Shown here piece after piece: positions 1-28,484 of a DNA stretch of 64,000 nt (its first letter is position 1; each line of letters opens with the position of its first letter). Source of the DNA: Halichondria panicea (Eukaryota > Porifera > Demospongiae > Suberitida > Halichondriidae); assembly GCF_963675165.1 (NCBI RefSeq), contig NC_087388.1, forward strand, positions 2,706,800 to 2,770,799, read 5' to 3'. A program made the translations under genes and the position numbers. A model generated the notes under the pieces. The model was not told the origin of the DNA, did not search any database, and saw only the letters and a list, made by a program, of their open reading frames with translations.

Positions 1-1545
1 GTAGCCTTTTTTCGAAATATCTCTTCGACCCGCCCTGCATATAGTGAAGCTACAGTAGACTGTACCTAAGCTTTATAGTAAAAATGTCTATTCGAGCCAT
101 GAAATGACTACTGCGTTTCAGCTGGACTTCCAGCTCATTCTAGCTGGAAAAGATCACTAGATCTAGCTCATGAATAATTAATGAGCAAACGGTTGACCGT
201 AACCTTAAAGTGGGTGTTGGCCTCGCCTCTCAGTCAATCCAACATGTGCAAAATTCACACGTGGTACAGTTTGAGTGGGTGTGATCAATCCCCTTGAGAT
301 ACTGCAATCTGATTGGAGCTGGTGGAATTGTTGGAATTCCAACAGCAGAACAAAACTGTGGATAGGCTTGATTCCCGACCTCCTTCCGGGCAACAGTAGA
401 GGGCGGCGGTGCCCGACTAGTATTAACTGAGCAATTACAATATTATTGGTTCTACTATAATAAGCCTTACGTTTATTGCCCAATGTGTTACACATTAATT
501 GGATAGTGCTGAGCTGTTTTCTGTTGTCTAGTTCGCAAGGTTTCGTCTAGTGGGGGGGGGGGGGGCTGGGGTGAACCTTCCCCCCTAAATCATTACTACT
601 GTCTATATGATATGCAATATGTAACTAGATCTGCTGTGATGAGAAGAGTAGGAACATGTTTTTGTTAGGGAGTGCGAGGTGGCCAAAGGCCACTGACAAA
701 TCTGGGGGTCCGAGGGCTTGCCCCCGGAAAATTTTGGCATTCTACATTCCCGGACATTAATTCTGAGCAAATTTGGTATAAAATTATCAGTATCAAAATT
801 TGCCAAAATAATTAATTCTACGTGATCGATTTTACCTGGATAAATTGTTCTGCTATAATTTATACTTTAAATCTGTTAAGTGGGTATGACTATAAAGTGG
901 GTATGACTATACAATAAAAAAAGACTGCATTGTGTCATTGTCCTTTGGACGAATGTTTTCAATCTTCGCAGTGAAGAAAACGAACGTTCGGCAGTTAGGC
1001 AGCATGTCTATTTTAGTATCCAATTACACTTAATCTATAGTCCAGCTACCCTCTTTAGTAGATATTCATGGAAACTTACCATTGATGTCAAAAATGAGAG
1101 GAGACTTGCTTGTTTACTTGCCATTGCAAATTCGATTGTGTATTAAAAGATGTGCTTGCTCTTTATAAGAGATGTCTACGATGTGGTTCATCTAGCTGAC
1201 CTTTGTACTGTGTACGTAACAATGCTAGTATAGCTAGCTTAGCTTGACTAGCTACTAGCTAGCTAGCTGTTCTGAACTTCATGGAGCAGTAGGTAAGGTA
1301 GCTTGAGATAAGGGGGTGCTCCAGCACCCTGAGCAGCACCCGTGCTTCCTACGCCACTGGTGATGCACTAGCATGTAATAGGTGGTGTGGTCAACAAATG
1401 TGGGAGTGGCCAAACATTTTGCGGCGTGCGTAAACCTTCCCCCCCAAACTTTTAATCTTAGATGAAACCCTGGTTCGGCAATACTGTGTTCCAGTGATAA
1501 GTACATGCACCTGCTCAGCTAAAGTAGTATGGTTCCATTACACAG
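1..1545. other. Non-coding start of window, probably a DHX38 intron
   Basis: No exon recognisable as the first ~150 residues of DHX38 is visible, so the upstream exons probably lie left of the window. The open frames here are short, unsupported by splice sites and partly made of repeat sequence. The stretch holds a G-run near 552 and two pieces of a MITE described separately. Confidence 0.5.
537..1472 (+). mobile_element. Split copy of a CAGGGTTTCATCTAG-type MITE
   Basis: Positions 537-590 match the left end and about 1350-1472 the right end of the repeat seen whole at 45228-45463 and 56649-56896, in the same orientation. The right piece ends GATGAAACCCTG. About 760 bp of unrelated sequence separates the halves, suggesting later insertion or rearrangement inside an old copy. 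Confidence 0.5.
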
Positions 1546-19342
<17,797 letters not shown>

Positions 19343-20402
19343 CACACGTATATGTACCTTTGTATTAAGTAAAACTAACTTTTCTCATGACACTTCACAT
19401 AATTCCCCAAAAATTGGTGTCTAGTCATTATGCCTCAGTGTACGCATGCGCAATTAAGCGAGGTATACATGTATATACGATAGTGTTTTTTTGTCTGTCT
19501 GTCTGCATGTGTAGACTCTATAATTATAGCTCAATATGACCAATGAAGTGCAAAAAAGCTTCTAGATTAAATCACGTTTTCTTGAATTTCATTTGCTTCA
19601 TTCTCGAGTTATACCAGTCTTACTTGGAATGCCATTGCAGCCTTTTCAGAATATTACGTAGCACAACTTGTCCATGGATTGTTACCATTGACTAATGGAC
19701 CGGTGCTTCAAAAGGAATTTCACGCTTACTGCTTCAGCTAAAGGTGTTAATTGGATTCATGGTCATAGTCCCAGAGTTGCCAAGCATTGATACAGCAATT
19801 TGAATCTCTATTTTCTTTTTTTTTCTTTTTTCTAACATACTTTTGTATATTAATGTAATGTACTTTTGAGAGTATGCTAAGCAAGCTAGCCCTTTTTACA
19901 TCTTTATCTGACTCCAAACGTTCCATTCAACCTTAAAACTCATACTTGTACATCTTTTGACAAATATAATTATTGTGCTAATGAATTTGCTACAAATCCG
20001 CCAAAATTAGTGCGTGCCTAAAAAAAATTTGAAATTACTACCCGTCTATAATAGTAACATTAAGGTAGGTAGATCAGATTTAAGATTGAATTTCGTAGTT
20101 TTAAGTTTCGTATGATACTCTACAATACAAAATAATTTATACGAAAATAACCTGCTATAAATTATTACTATGGCATACGTATACATATACGTGGGGGGAA
20201 GCTCTGATTTTTTTATTTTATGTTTATAATAATAGCTAAAATTAATTAATGCTGTAGGATCAGACAGTTGACTTGTACTGTTGGAACTGTGATGTGTAGT
20301 GTTAGATCAATCAGATCCACGTTTGTGTAAAAGCTTCAAGCGACACACACACAGACACACAGCTTTTCTCTACAGTACTCGAAACTATGGGACTCGCCCC
20401 AA
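19343..20402. other. Region downstream of DHX38 without genes
   Basis: AT-rich sequence after the DHX38 stop. It contains a copy of the NRF-1-palindrome repeat at 19427-19700, a pyrimidine run near 19810 and a CA-rich stretch near 20345. No gene, RNA gene or open frame of note is visible. Confidence 0.5.
19427..19700 (+). repeat. Dispersed repeat with palindrome head, copy B
   Basis: Begins TTATGCCTCAGTGTACGCAT and GCGCAA, with the palindrome partly decayed, and shares the CTTGGAATGCCATTGCAGCC body with copy A. Its duplicate lies downstream of the second DHX38 last exon, near 28877-29180. Confidence 0.6.
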
Positions 20403-20733
20403 TCATATGCTTTCTCCATTACAGGGAAGAGGAGGAGGTCGGTTATAGACCTACAGCCGTTATTACAGTGGCTAGATTGGTGTGGCCTGCCTCCCAAATT
20501 TTAAGCTAACTTACCATTGCCTCCCCCCCCAGTTTTTTCAGGTTAGTTGAGCACGAGATAATCATATGTTTTACAATTTCAGCCCTCACAACTGAAACTG
20601 TCATTACAGAAGGCGAGATAATGATTTGCTCGTATCAATGAATCCCCCCACACACACACCCAGCACCCCCCAGAGGTGTAGAGGTCGGACCGCTTCCCGA
20701 TAATACGTTCCAGGGTATCTCTGTCCGTCTGTT
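20403..20733 (+). pseudogene. Displaced fragment of the Skeletor-like gene (linker plus start of second DM13 exon)
   Basis: Closely similar to 31858-32218, the region between the two DM13 domains: shared runs include TTACAGGGAAGAGGAGGAGG, GGTTATAGACCTACA, ACAACTGAAACTGTCA and AGAGGTGTAGAG. It stops shortly into the second DM13 exon and has no matching exons around it, so it is a dead fragment. Confidence 0.7.
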
Positions 20734-21380
20734 TGTCTGAGCATAATATATTCTGAGGGCTCTCGAGCCAAATAGCACTCGCGAAATGTTCTCGCTATAT
20801 ACGGTACTCCGTGTGTAATTATGGTGTGCCTTTTATTTAAACGAAAGGTGGTGCGTATGTTTGATAGCACTCGAATATAATTATGTAGCCCATAATTATG
20901 ACATTTGGAATGGCATGGTCATCACATCAGTATACGTATGGTGCATGGTCTTCATTTTGATCCATGGCTCCATCCTGAAATTTCATCACCGAAGACGATT
21001 GCCAAGAAGGCCGTACCTGCCTATGTTGTAGCTTCTCTAACACTTTAGAACGAAGAAGCCAGACAATGGTACTATTAATTTGCTGCAACAATAACTCTGT
21101 ACTCATGCAGGGCATACTTTATGTTCCTGTACGTTTTCAATCACTTTTTCTGCTGTTTCATCAAATGTACGTATATAATTTAATTGTCACCTCCATTAAT
21201 TTATCTTTTCACAGTCACATGCCAACAACGTCACTATTAATAATGAGTTATGTATGCTACATATGTGCTGGTTTTAACACAAAAATCAATAACACGGGTG
21301 CTGTTTTAACATTAATATCAAGTGCTATTTTAGGAGACATTCGAACGACATGCTATTTTAACACGTTTGTTTTTACAGTG
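20734..21380. other. Unassigned stretch before the duplicated segment
   Basis: No gene recognised. An open frame on + near 21066-21482 runs straight into the duplicated non-coding flank of the POT gene and lacks protein-like composition, so I do not call it. Confidence 0.4.
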
Positions 21381-21829
21381 TACTGTAACAGTGAAATTAA
21401 AAACACTGACTTGAAAAAACAAACTTCGTATTCGTACAATAGCAATAGTCACTCTCGGGATTCCAGTTTACTTACGATTTAAGTACATATAAATACATGG
21501 TGTTACACCAACTGCTCTGGCTAGGGGGGGCATAAATACGAATGTAGCGTATTTTCGGGTGAGTACATCGTGTATTGCTTTTCGACTACACATAGTATAC
21601 TATTCAAGGTTTATTATTTTTATTCAAATTTACGCTTGCATTGATGTGTATAACTCCTCTACACTCTCTGTATCAGTTTTTATACTATGATTTCGTACAC
21701 AAAATAAGATTGCAGCCATCAGTGTACTGTTACGTTTATTAACTGCAAATTGTGAATTCTCAGAAGTAAAATACATCCCTTATAATCAGGACACTCAAAA
21801 AAAGGTCAATTGTAACACTCCCTGCATAG

Positions 21830-21988
21830 GATCCCGGTCAGTCAGAGGATGGAGCTACCAACTACAAGTCTGGGCAGCAGTTCTCTGATCACATCAAGGA
21901 TGGGAGTCAAGCTGTGAGCTCTTTCGCCAAGAACAAGACTATGAAACAACAGAGGGAGTTCCTACCAATCTACGCCTCCAGACAACAG
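21830..21988 (+). pseudogene. Copy of DHX38 exon 5753-5911
   Basis: Essentially identical to the original exon with AG and GT borders intact. Without upstream DHX38 exons and with the next exon destroyed, it cannot make a helicase. Confidence 0.8.
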
Positions 21989-22228
21989 GTGAAGGGGGAA
22001 CTGTGTGTACATGCATGTATTCCTGAGTGATAATTATAGTGATGTTCTTCAATAATTGCTAGCACTGGTAGATTTCTGAGATTGAATTCTGTTGCCTGAT
22101 ATACTCAATCGACTAAAAGATTTTGGTGGTGAAATATTTAGTCTACCCAGCGTCTACCCAGCTACTATATGTTTATATTAAGTACCAAAAAATAGTAGTC
22201 CCAGTTTCCATATCGTACTGCATGTATG

Positions 22229-22702
22229 TACCGTATTCACCCGAATTACCGGGACACTCTATTCTAAGGGACACTTCGGACTTACGTAATTTTTTTCACT
22301 CTATATTAAGGAACAACAGGAAATGTAAATATTTTTAGACGTCCCGATCTAATTAGAACGAAAAAGAGCATGTTAGCTCGATAGAGACTCAAAACTCTAA
22401 AGAAACTCTCTGGATTATACTCTCTGGCACCGTAATATGTCACTGACGGTTGAAGACACCACTTTGTAGACATGGAACCCGCGTACACAGCTTCTAAACT
22501 GCACGAAAGACATTTTAGCTGCAGAGCTAGCCTCGGCCTGGAATCGAGTACCTTAAATGGGGAAATATTCGTTCTAATTACTATGGGACACCCTAATACA
22601 AGGGACACTTCGACTTTAACGTAATTTTTCTTGCTCTATTCCAAGGGACACTGCAAGCCGTAATTATTTTTTTGTGTCCCGGTAATTCGGGTGAATACGG
22701 TA
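22229..22702. mobile_element. Duplicated copy of the 474-bp TACCGTATTC inverted-repeat element
   Basis: Same 29-bp perfect ends and near-identical interior as 6153-6626. Its presence at the same place shows that the insertion predates the segmental duplication. Confidence 0.75.
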
Positions 22703-22935
22703 CATGTACATGTACATGTATTGTTACCGGTCACATTCACTTTGTGAAGTTGATGGGGTGACAGGTACATTTATAAGTGCTTCATTTGTAAGCATGCATG
22801 GTTTACTCGTTGATTTGTTTTTCGTTGCTACTGTAACAGTGAAATTAAAAACACTGACTTGAAAAAACAAACTTCGTATTCGTACAATAGCAATAGTCAC
22901 TCTCGGGATTCCAGTTTACTTACGATTTAAGTACA

Positions 22936-22943
22936 TATAAATA
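22936..22943 (+). promoter_or_regulatory. TATA-like box upstream of POT copy 2
   Basis: TATAAATA 38 bp upstream of ATG 22982, duplicated from 6860-6867. Confidence 0.3.
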
Positions 22944-22981
22944 CATGGTGTTACACTAACTCCATCATAGGTAGACTTAAA

Positions 22982-24519
22982 ATGAAGTGTTGTTACTCAA
23001 AAGGTGCTGCTCTTGTTCTCTTGTGGAGTTGGTGCGTAAGTGCAGCACTGTGGTTCAGCACTGATTTTAAAGAACAAGTCTATAGTGGACTTGAAATCAA
23101 GGGAGTTCTCAGCTTAAATGTGATAGATAATGCAGTTCCTACTTTAACTCTTGTTATTGCCATTCCACTATCTGGTTATCTGGCAGACTCACGATTCGGT
23201 AATTTCAGAGTGTTCAAAACTGGAGCATTGCTCTTATTTTTCGGAATTGTTGTTGCAAGTGTAACAATCTTGGTCTTGAAAACAATTCATGAAGACAGCG
23301 GTACTTATTTCGTGGTTAGTATTGTAGCTGCTCCAGTTTCAAATGTAATGTTCTTTTCCGGTGGAGGTGCTTGTTTGGTTACATTGTTTCAGCAGGCTTG
23401 GATCAGATGCCGGACGCATCTTCAACTGATATTTCATCGTTTTCAAAGTGGTATGCTGTGGTATTGAGTTTTGGATTCTGGGTCGGCGACTTGTTATATT
23501 ACCTTGTGACAACATGCTTTAATTTTCATTATCTCCAGCGAATATTGAGCCTATTTCCTGTTCTTTGTGTGTGCATTCTTCTGTGTACACTGTTTATATT
23601 TGGTCAGAAGGTGCTTATTATTGAACCACAGTCAACGCAGGTTTTTAGAAACGTGTACAGAGTTCTCAAGTTTGCAGCCAAGCACACATCTCCAGTAAAT
23701 CGCAGTGCTTTTACGTACTGGGAAGAAAACATTCCTTCTAGACTAGATCTTGGAAAGTCTCGTTTTGGGGGTCCATTCACAACAGAACAAGTTGAGGATG
23801 TGAAAACGTTTGGCAGATTGTTGGTTGTTTTCGTCCCTATGTGGGTCACGACGTCTTCAATGAACGTGTATGGGGTATTCTATGTTTTTGAAACACCTCT
23901 TGAATTCCGGGAGCTCCCTAACTCAACTTGTGTGTATACCTTATTTTCAAATTTTACCTACAACCCTTTTTGGTGTAGTGTGATCACTGTATTGCTGTAT
24001 AAGTTCATCGTTTACCCAGTGGTCAGACATATCGTTGGTAGCATTATGAGGCAACTGACCGTTTTTGTTTTTCTGGTGATGTTCCTCAACATTGCAAACT
24101 CAATATTTTCTGTAGTTGTTTTTTACCAATATGACGGTTATATATCCCCTTGGTCTCAATTTGTGTATGCTATTCTATCCAGTAGTGCGTTAAGCCTGTG
24201 TTGGTGCCTATCAGTTGAGTTTGTATGTGCTCAGTCACCATACAACATGAGAGGACTACTGTCAGGTTATGTCTTCTTCACACTTTTCCTGTTCGGCTTT
24301 TTTGGTTACATACTTAATATAGCCTTTCGTGACTCGGAAAACTGTGTGATTTGTGAATACTGTGTCGGTGCTGGTTTAGGTATTCTGGGTGCTCTTCTCC
24401 AGAGTTGTTCTGCCATGTGGTACAAGAAAAGGGAGAGGGATCAGCAGTACGATCTCTACCGTCACATAGCAACAACGTATGATACGTATATATCCCAGGA
24501 AGAGGCTCAAAGGCATTGA
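22982..24519 (+). pseudogene. POT-like transporter copy 2, broken by a one-base deletion
   Basis: Colinear with copy 1 from ATG to stop. Near 23393 the run TTTCAGCTAGG of copy 1 reads TTTCAGCAGG, a one-base loss that shifts the frame just before the QLGLDQMPDAS motif. The first frame ends at 23467; the rest stays open from 23371 to 24519. Outside this point no stop occurs, so it is either a very recent pseudogene or a sequencing error. At several sites (VSN, FSGGG, TYNPFWCS) copy 2 agrees with the paralogue at 49234-50781 where copy 1 differs. Confidence 0.8.
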
Positions 24520-24940
24520 CATTGCTCAACTTGTGACGTGTCGTTAACAAAACTAAACGTGTAGCCTGTTAGTTGTACGAATGTTCAGTTTATTTTGTTT
24601 TTGATTGTACCAATTTAATATGAGTTGCAGATTTGTGTGTTCTCTATACAGTAAATAAAATTAATGTTGTTTTGGTACGTGTATGCAGTATATACATCAA
24701 CTATCTGTCTAGCCTAACACTGTTTCATTTGCTTACCGTAATAATCTAGATCTACAGCTCTTGAGCAGAGGCTCTTGAGTGTGGCTCTTGAGTGTGATTC
24801 GCGATAACAATGTGGTGATAATCGTTGGGGAAACAGGGTCTGGTAAGACCACACAGCTCACACAATATCTCCACGAGGTAACTACGGCATGATCGGATGC
24901 ACCCAACCACGATGAGTGGCAGCTATGTACGTACGTCCGT

Positions 24941-25501
24941 ATGGCAAGCCGTTCGTAACAAAATTAATTGAAGCTAGTGTCACATCGTAAGGTTAAAAGG
25001 TCACATCCTAAAGGTTAAAAGGTCACGCCACGCCCCATGTAAGATGTCACATCGTAAGGTTAAAAGGTCACATCCATCAATTCTGCGCAGATCTAGATCT
25101 AGAGCTGGCACAGTGATAATTAATTAGAAATGGAACACTTTGGTTGGAGCAGGTTCTTTATAGAGGTTGGTGAGGTTTTTGATTCTTGCCAGAACCAGAT
25201 AGGAACAGCCAATCAAAGTTTTGTTAACTATATAATAGAAAGACTAGAAAATGGACTCAGAAACTTGGACCCCATAAGTGAGACACTCTGTATGGCTCTT
25301 GAGCCCGAAAATGAACTTGAAGTTGAGCAAGACACTGTAACTTCAGGGTGCTCTATTTAAAGTGCTGGATGTGACCTTTTAACCTTACGATGTGACATCT
25401 TACATGGGGCGTGGCGTGACCTTTTAACCTTTAGGATGTGACCTTTTAACCTTACGATGTGACACTAGCTTCAATTAATTTTGTTACGAACGGCTTGCCA
25501 T
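24941..25501. mobile_element. Foldback DNA transposon with 136-bp identical arms and 8-bp target duplication
   Basis: Arms 24941-25076 and 25366-25501 are exact inverted repeats over 136 bp; ACGTCCGT flanks the element on both sides (24933-24940 and 25502-25509). Each arm contains three copies of a GGTTAAAAGGTCAC-like motif. An 8-bp duplication suggests hAT-type mobilisation, but no transposase is encoded. It sits in a duplicated DHX38 exon, so the insertion postdates the segmental duplication. Confidence 0.9.
25130..25360 (+). CDS. Small ORF of unknown function inside the foldback element
   Basis: An ATG-to-stop frame of 76 codons fills almost all of the unique 289-bp interior between the arms. 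The predicted protein is acidic and helix-prone (SFVNYIIERLENGLRNLD, PENELEVEQDT). I recognise no family. It could be a captured exon or a chance frame; its fit to the interior is the only support. Confidence 0.35.
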   Translation: MEHFGWSRFFIEVGEVFDSCQNQIGTANQSFVNYIIERLENGLRNLDPISETLCMALEPENELEVEQDTVTSGCSI

Positions 25502-25557
25502 ACGTCCGTGGCCAAGAGGGTATCAGAGGAAATGTTGCAAAGTAATAAGAGCTTAAT

Positions 25558-25958
25558 TATGCCTCGGTGCGCATGCGCAAGCGAGGTATACGGTAGTGTG
25601 TTTGTGTGTCTGTGTGTGTGTCTGTGTAGACTGCTACAGCTGCTCAAGGATGAATCAAGTGCAAGTAAGAGTTTCTATAGGCTTCTAGTCATGTTTACTT
25701 GGATTTTAATTCGTGGATTTGCAAAATAATGCTTCATTCTCGAGTTATGCTTAGTTTTGCTTACTTGGAATGCCATTGCAGCCTTTTTAGAAGAGCACGT
25801 AGCCAAACTTGTTTACCGAGTGTTGCTACTCTACTTAGTAGTTAGCTCTGCACTAGAACGCTAGCTATTGGTAGCTGCAAGAGTGAGAAGAGAGCTGCAA
25901 GGCTCTGCTGATGGCAGCCATTAATTTTAGACTTGAACTTTTGGCATCGATCGTTTTA
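25558..25958 (+). repeat. Dispersed repeat with NRF-1-like palindrome head, copy at duplicate locus
   Basis: Copy of 17691-18053 with an intact TGCGCATGCGCA at 25568-25579. It lies at the joint where the duplicate jumps from the Walker A exon to the intron before exon 18301-18396, so it marks a deletion breakpoint. Confidence 0.7.
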
Positions 25959-26611
25959 ACAACAATCATGGTCGATCATTACCCACTCTCTGAGTTTTTG
26001 CATGCAGCAAAATTTAATTGTTTTGCATAAAAGCTATTAGTGGCAGCTTTATGTTATGTAGCTTTGACATCTCGGCGGTGCTTTCATTAATATACAGTAT
26101 AACATCTCCTCATGTAGGAGTACATGCAGTGTGTGACAGCAGTGGATGGCCACTGGCTGGCTGAGCTGGGGCCAATGTTCTTCAGTGTCAAAGAATCAAA
26201 CAGATCAAGACTGGTAAGTATATATATTAACGATTTTTGAGTTAATGTACGTCTGTATGTATACCCTAATACACTCATTCAAGGCTTATTTTATATAAGC
26301 AGTAACATGCGTAAAGCACTGCATGGCTACATGTATTATCAGTAGCTGTTACTTGTTTTATTATTCCCATTTCCTAATTGATGTGTACACACACATTAAT
26401 TTTAAGAAACAAGCAGCCAAAGAGAAGCTCTCTCAGATGAAGGCTGAGCTGTCAGTTGCATCACAAGAAATAAAAGCAGCAAAAGAAGAGCAAGATGCCC
26501 AGAGAAGAAAGAGTGTTCGGTGCGTACATTCAATAGACAGTGCCGCTGTTAGCCTTAATTGTTTGAAATTATAGGCTCTGAAGGTACATGTTGATTCAAT
26601 CTGCTTCTAAT

Positions 26612-26760
26612 TATGCCTCGGTGCGCATGTGTGTGTGTGTGTAGACTGCTACAGCTGCTCAAGGATGAATCAAGTGCAAGTAAGAGTTTCTATAGGCTTC
26701 TAGTCATGTTTTCTTGGATTTTAATTCGTGGATTTGCAAAATAACACTTTTATTCATGTG
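26612..26760 (+). repeat. Truncated copy of the palindrome-headed dispersed repeat
   Basis: Starts TTATGCCTCGGTGCGCATGT, continues through GTAGACTGCTACAGCTGCTC to ATTCGTGGATTTGCAAAATA, then ends. It is nearly identical to the middle of the copy at 25558. Confidence 0.6.
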
Positions 26761-26989
26761 TTGCAAAGATTCCAGTGCAAACTCCAGTAATACCCTGTGG
26801 ATAAACTCTATTCAATTTGGCCTTTTTATTTTACTAACAAAGGAGGAGAAAAGAGTCATTAGTTAGTCAAAATCAAGTTGACATATGTCATAATAATAAT
26901 TATGGTCTAGTTTTAACGAGGAAAGGTGTGTGGGTGGGTGTGTGTGTGTGCCCTGTATTCCTGTTCCACGCCTGGGTATATTGTAAAAC

Positions 26990-27960
26990 AATACTCCTTT
27001 GTATTACAAATATCATCTTTATACTCATAGAGACATTGTTCATGCCATGCAAGACCGATCAGGTGGTATGAGACTGTTCGAGTTCAAATGCAAAGGAGAG
27101 AGACAAAATATCAAGTACTTCACTGGAAGTGCAATACTGGATTGGTTGATTTCCTGGTCCTTTTGTTCGTCTCGTTGTGATGCCTGGAATTTTGTGTCCT
27201 CCCTTTTAACAGAGTTATTTTCACCCAGTAAGAATAGACTTCAACAAAGGGCAATGCATCAACCTGAAGGATAACAAAACTTACAATAAGGAAGTGGCAG
27301 ACACGGACGATGCTTACTAGACTACATCTTTGTAAGTTTATCAATACGCCTTTGGGATTATCTGATCACCTAAACTTCTATACTACTCTATACTGGAAAT
27401 AACAATTATTTGTTTCACTCTAGGTTTGTTTTGCTCCCGGTGAAAAGAACGGTTTATTTGGTAACAGTGACGGTGAGAGTGACTCTGAGTTAGATTATGA
27501 TATCCTCTCGTCCAGAATGCCAACAGTACATGTAAGTGTTTAATTGTTATCTTTCACTAACTGCTCATACTGCTATTAATTTTACTCGTCCCCCTTTTTA
27601 TAATTATATAGGTAAATGCTAATCCCGGTGATCCCAAAGTATTATTAAAGCAAGGATTCTTGAGAAAGAAGGTGAGTGAGTTTTGAATTAGAATATCCCG
27701 TGAGTTGAAAATTACTTCAAAGAGGAAAGTGTTATGGGGTATGGACAGGCTTCAAAGAAAGGTTTAAATACAGCATGTAGGACTGAAATCCATTGGTAGA
27801 CTTTCTGGTAAATCCAATTCCCGTTTACTGCCGCCTGGTCAGTACCATGGTTTAAATTTTCCTTTCACTGATTAAGCTCCTCTTTCTTTATAGGGTCACC
27901 TTCGACACAACTGTTTAATTTTCAGGGGGGGAAATCCCAGGTATTGTTTTCACTGTTCTA
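26990..27960 (+). pseudogene. Decayed fragment of a pleckstrin-like gene (DEP domain and start of a PH domain)
   Basis: A frame near 27020-27220 reads FTGSAILDWLISW..SSRCDAWNFVSSLL, typical of a DEP domain. Splice-like blocks follow: 27425-27533 (GLFGNSDGESDSELDYD), 27612-27670 (DPKVLLKQGFLRKK) and 27895 onward (GHLRHN). The KQGFLRKKGHLRHN start of a PH domain after an acidic linker is the order seen in pleckstrin (PH-DEP-PH). The DEP-to-linker segment contains frame changes and a stop near 27317, and there is no first PH domain or PH remainder. It lies inside the swollen intron of the DHX38 duplicate, so it was probably inserted as a fragment. Confidence 0.65.
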
Positions 27961-28004
27961 TACATGTTAATTTTCGTTCAAAATAGGCTACGAAAGAAGT
28001 ATAG

Positions 28005-28141
28005 GATATACCACACCTAAGAGGAGGATATGCACCCAATCCTCCACTACTGTGATTACTCCGAGGCAGAGCCGAGGGGTATGTAACCATGGTAGCGGAG
28101 GATATATAGGGTGCATATCCTCCGAGTAGGTGTGGCATATC
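28005..28141. mobile_element. Foldback MITE (137 bp)
   Basis: Ends GATATACCACACCTAAGAGG and CGAGTAGGTGTGGCATATC pair, followed inward by AGGATATGCACCC and its exact complement GGGTGCATATCCT. Absent from the original DHX38 intron, where AGGCTACGAAAGAAG runs straight into CATTATACTCCC. Confidence 0.65.
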
Positions 28142-28204
28142 TAACTTATACCACGTGACCGCAGCACTATAAAAGGACCTCCCCTAGCAACAATTCAATC
28201 CACG

Positions 28205-28363
28205 ATGCAGACTGCAAAAAAGAACAAGACTATGCCGGATTTTGCAGCCGTCAAAGAGCTAGTTAAGCAACATGTTGACTCCTACAGATGCTCAAGAGCT
28301 TCCTTGGTCCAAGCGTTGACCATTCGACGTCCCCTACTGGAGTTGCAAGCTCTTCTTCGATAA
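28205..28363 (+). CDS. Small ORF (52 residues) behind a TATA box, function unknown
   Basis: The ATG lies 30 bp after TATAAAAG. The product is basic and helical (AAVKELVKQHVDSYRCSRAS). No family recognised. The next frame (28365-28667) contains a transposed hairpin, so its present sequence is not ancestral. Confidence 0.3.
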   Translation: MQTAKKNKTMPDFAAVKELVKQHVDSYRCSRASLVQALTIRRPLLELQALLR

Positions 28364-28425
28364 AATGTATCTAAACCGCGCCCAGGACCCATGGAAGCTT
28401 AGCCATCTTGTTGGAGAGCACCTTC

Positions 28426-28484
28426 TAGCCTCGAGACCAGCCGTTCGTTATCTGAAAGAAAACAAACGGCTGGTCTCGAGGCTA
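28426..28484. mobile_element. Tiny hairpin insertion (59 bp) with perfect 9-bp target duplication
   Basis: Arms TAGCCTCGAGACCAGCCGTT and its complement enclose an 18-19-base loop. AGCACCTTC stands on both sides (28417-28425 and 28485-28493). A 9-bp duplication is typical of Mutator-like transposition. Confidence 0.8.

Larger units (their letters stand above)
21381..24930 (+). repeat. Segmental duplicate of the DHX38/POT copy 1 region, with permuted left end
   Basis: Positions 21381-21510 copy 6753-6884 (POT upstream flank). The sequence then jumps at about 21511 to a copy of 5431 onward and runs colinearly through the DHX38 exon, POT gene and into the next DHX38 exon (offset close to 16,077). 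Identity is very high, including the transposon at 6153-6626, so the copy is young. The order end-of-unit then start-of-unit is that of a head-to-tail duplication later trimmed. Confidence 0.85.
24786..25536 (+). pseudogene. Disrupted copy of the DHX38 Walker A exon
   Basis: Matches exon 8721-8963 from TTGAGTGTGATTCGCG through the Walker A codons. It has lost about ten bases after CACGAG, has CGA changed to TGA in the TQPRR motif, and is split at 24940/25502 by a 561-bp transposon. The exon resumes at GTCCGTGGCCAAGAGG and stops matching after GAGGAAATG near 25533, where a large deletion begins. Confidence 0.85.

Noticed and set aside
205-806. Two short frames on - near the left end
   Set aside because: Composition is not protein-like and the sequence is repeat-derived; no splice or homology support.
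21066-21482. 138-codon frame on +
   Set aside because: Its second half is the duplicated non-coding flank of the POT gene.
21381-24930. Assembly artefact duplicating the POT region
   Set aside because: Not fully excluded, but sequence differences, unique insertions and a distinct right-hand structure favour a real duplicate.
28426-28484. MicroRNA precursor
   Set aside because: The perfect short palindrome with exact 9-bp flanking repeats is better explained as a transposed element.
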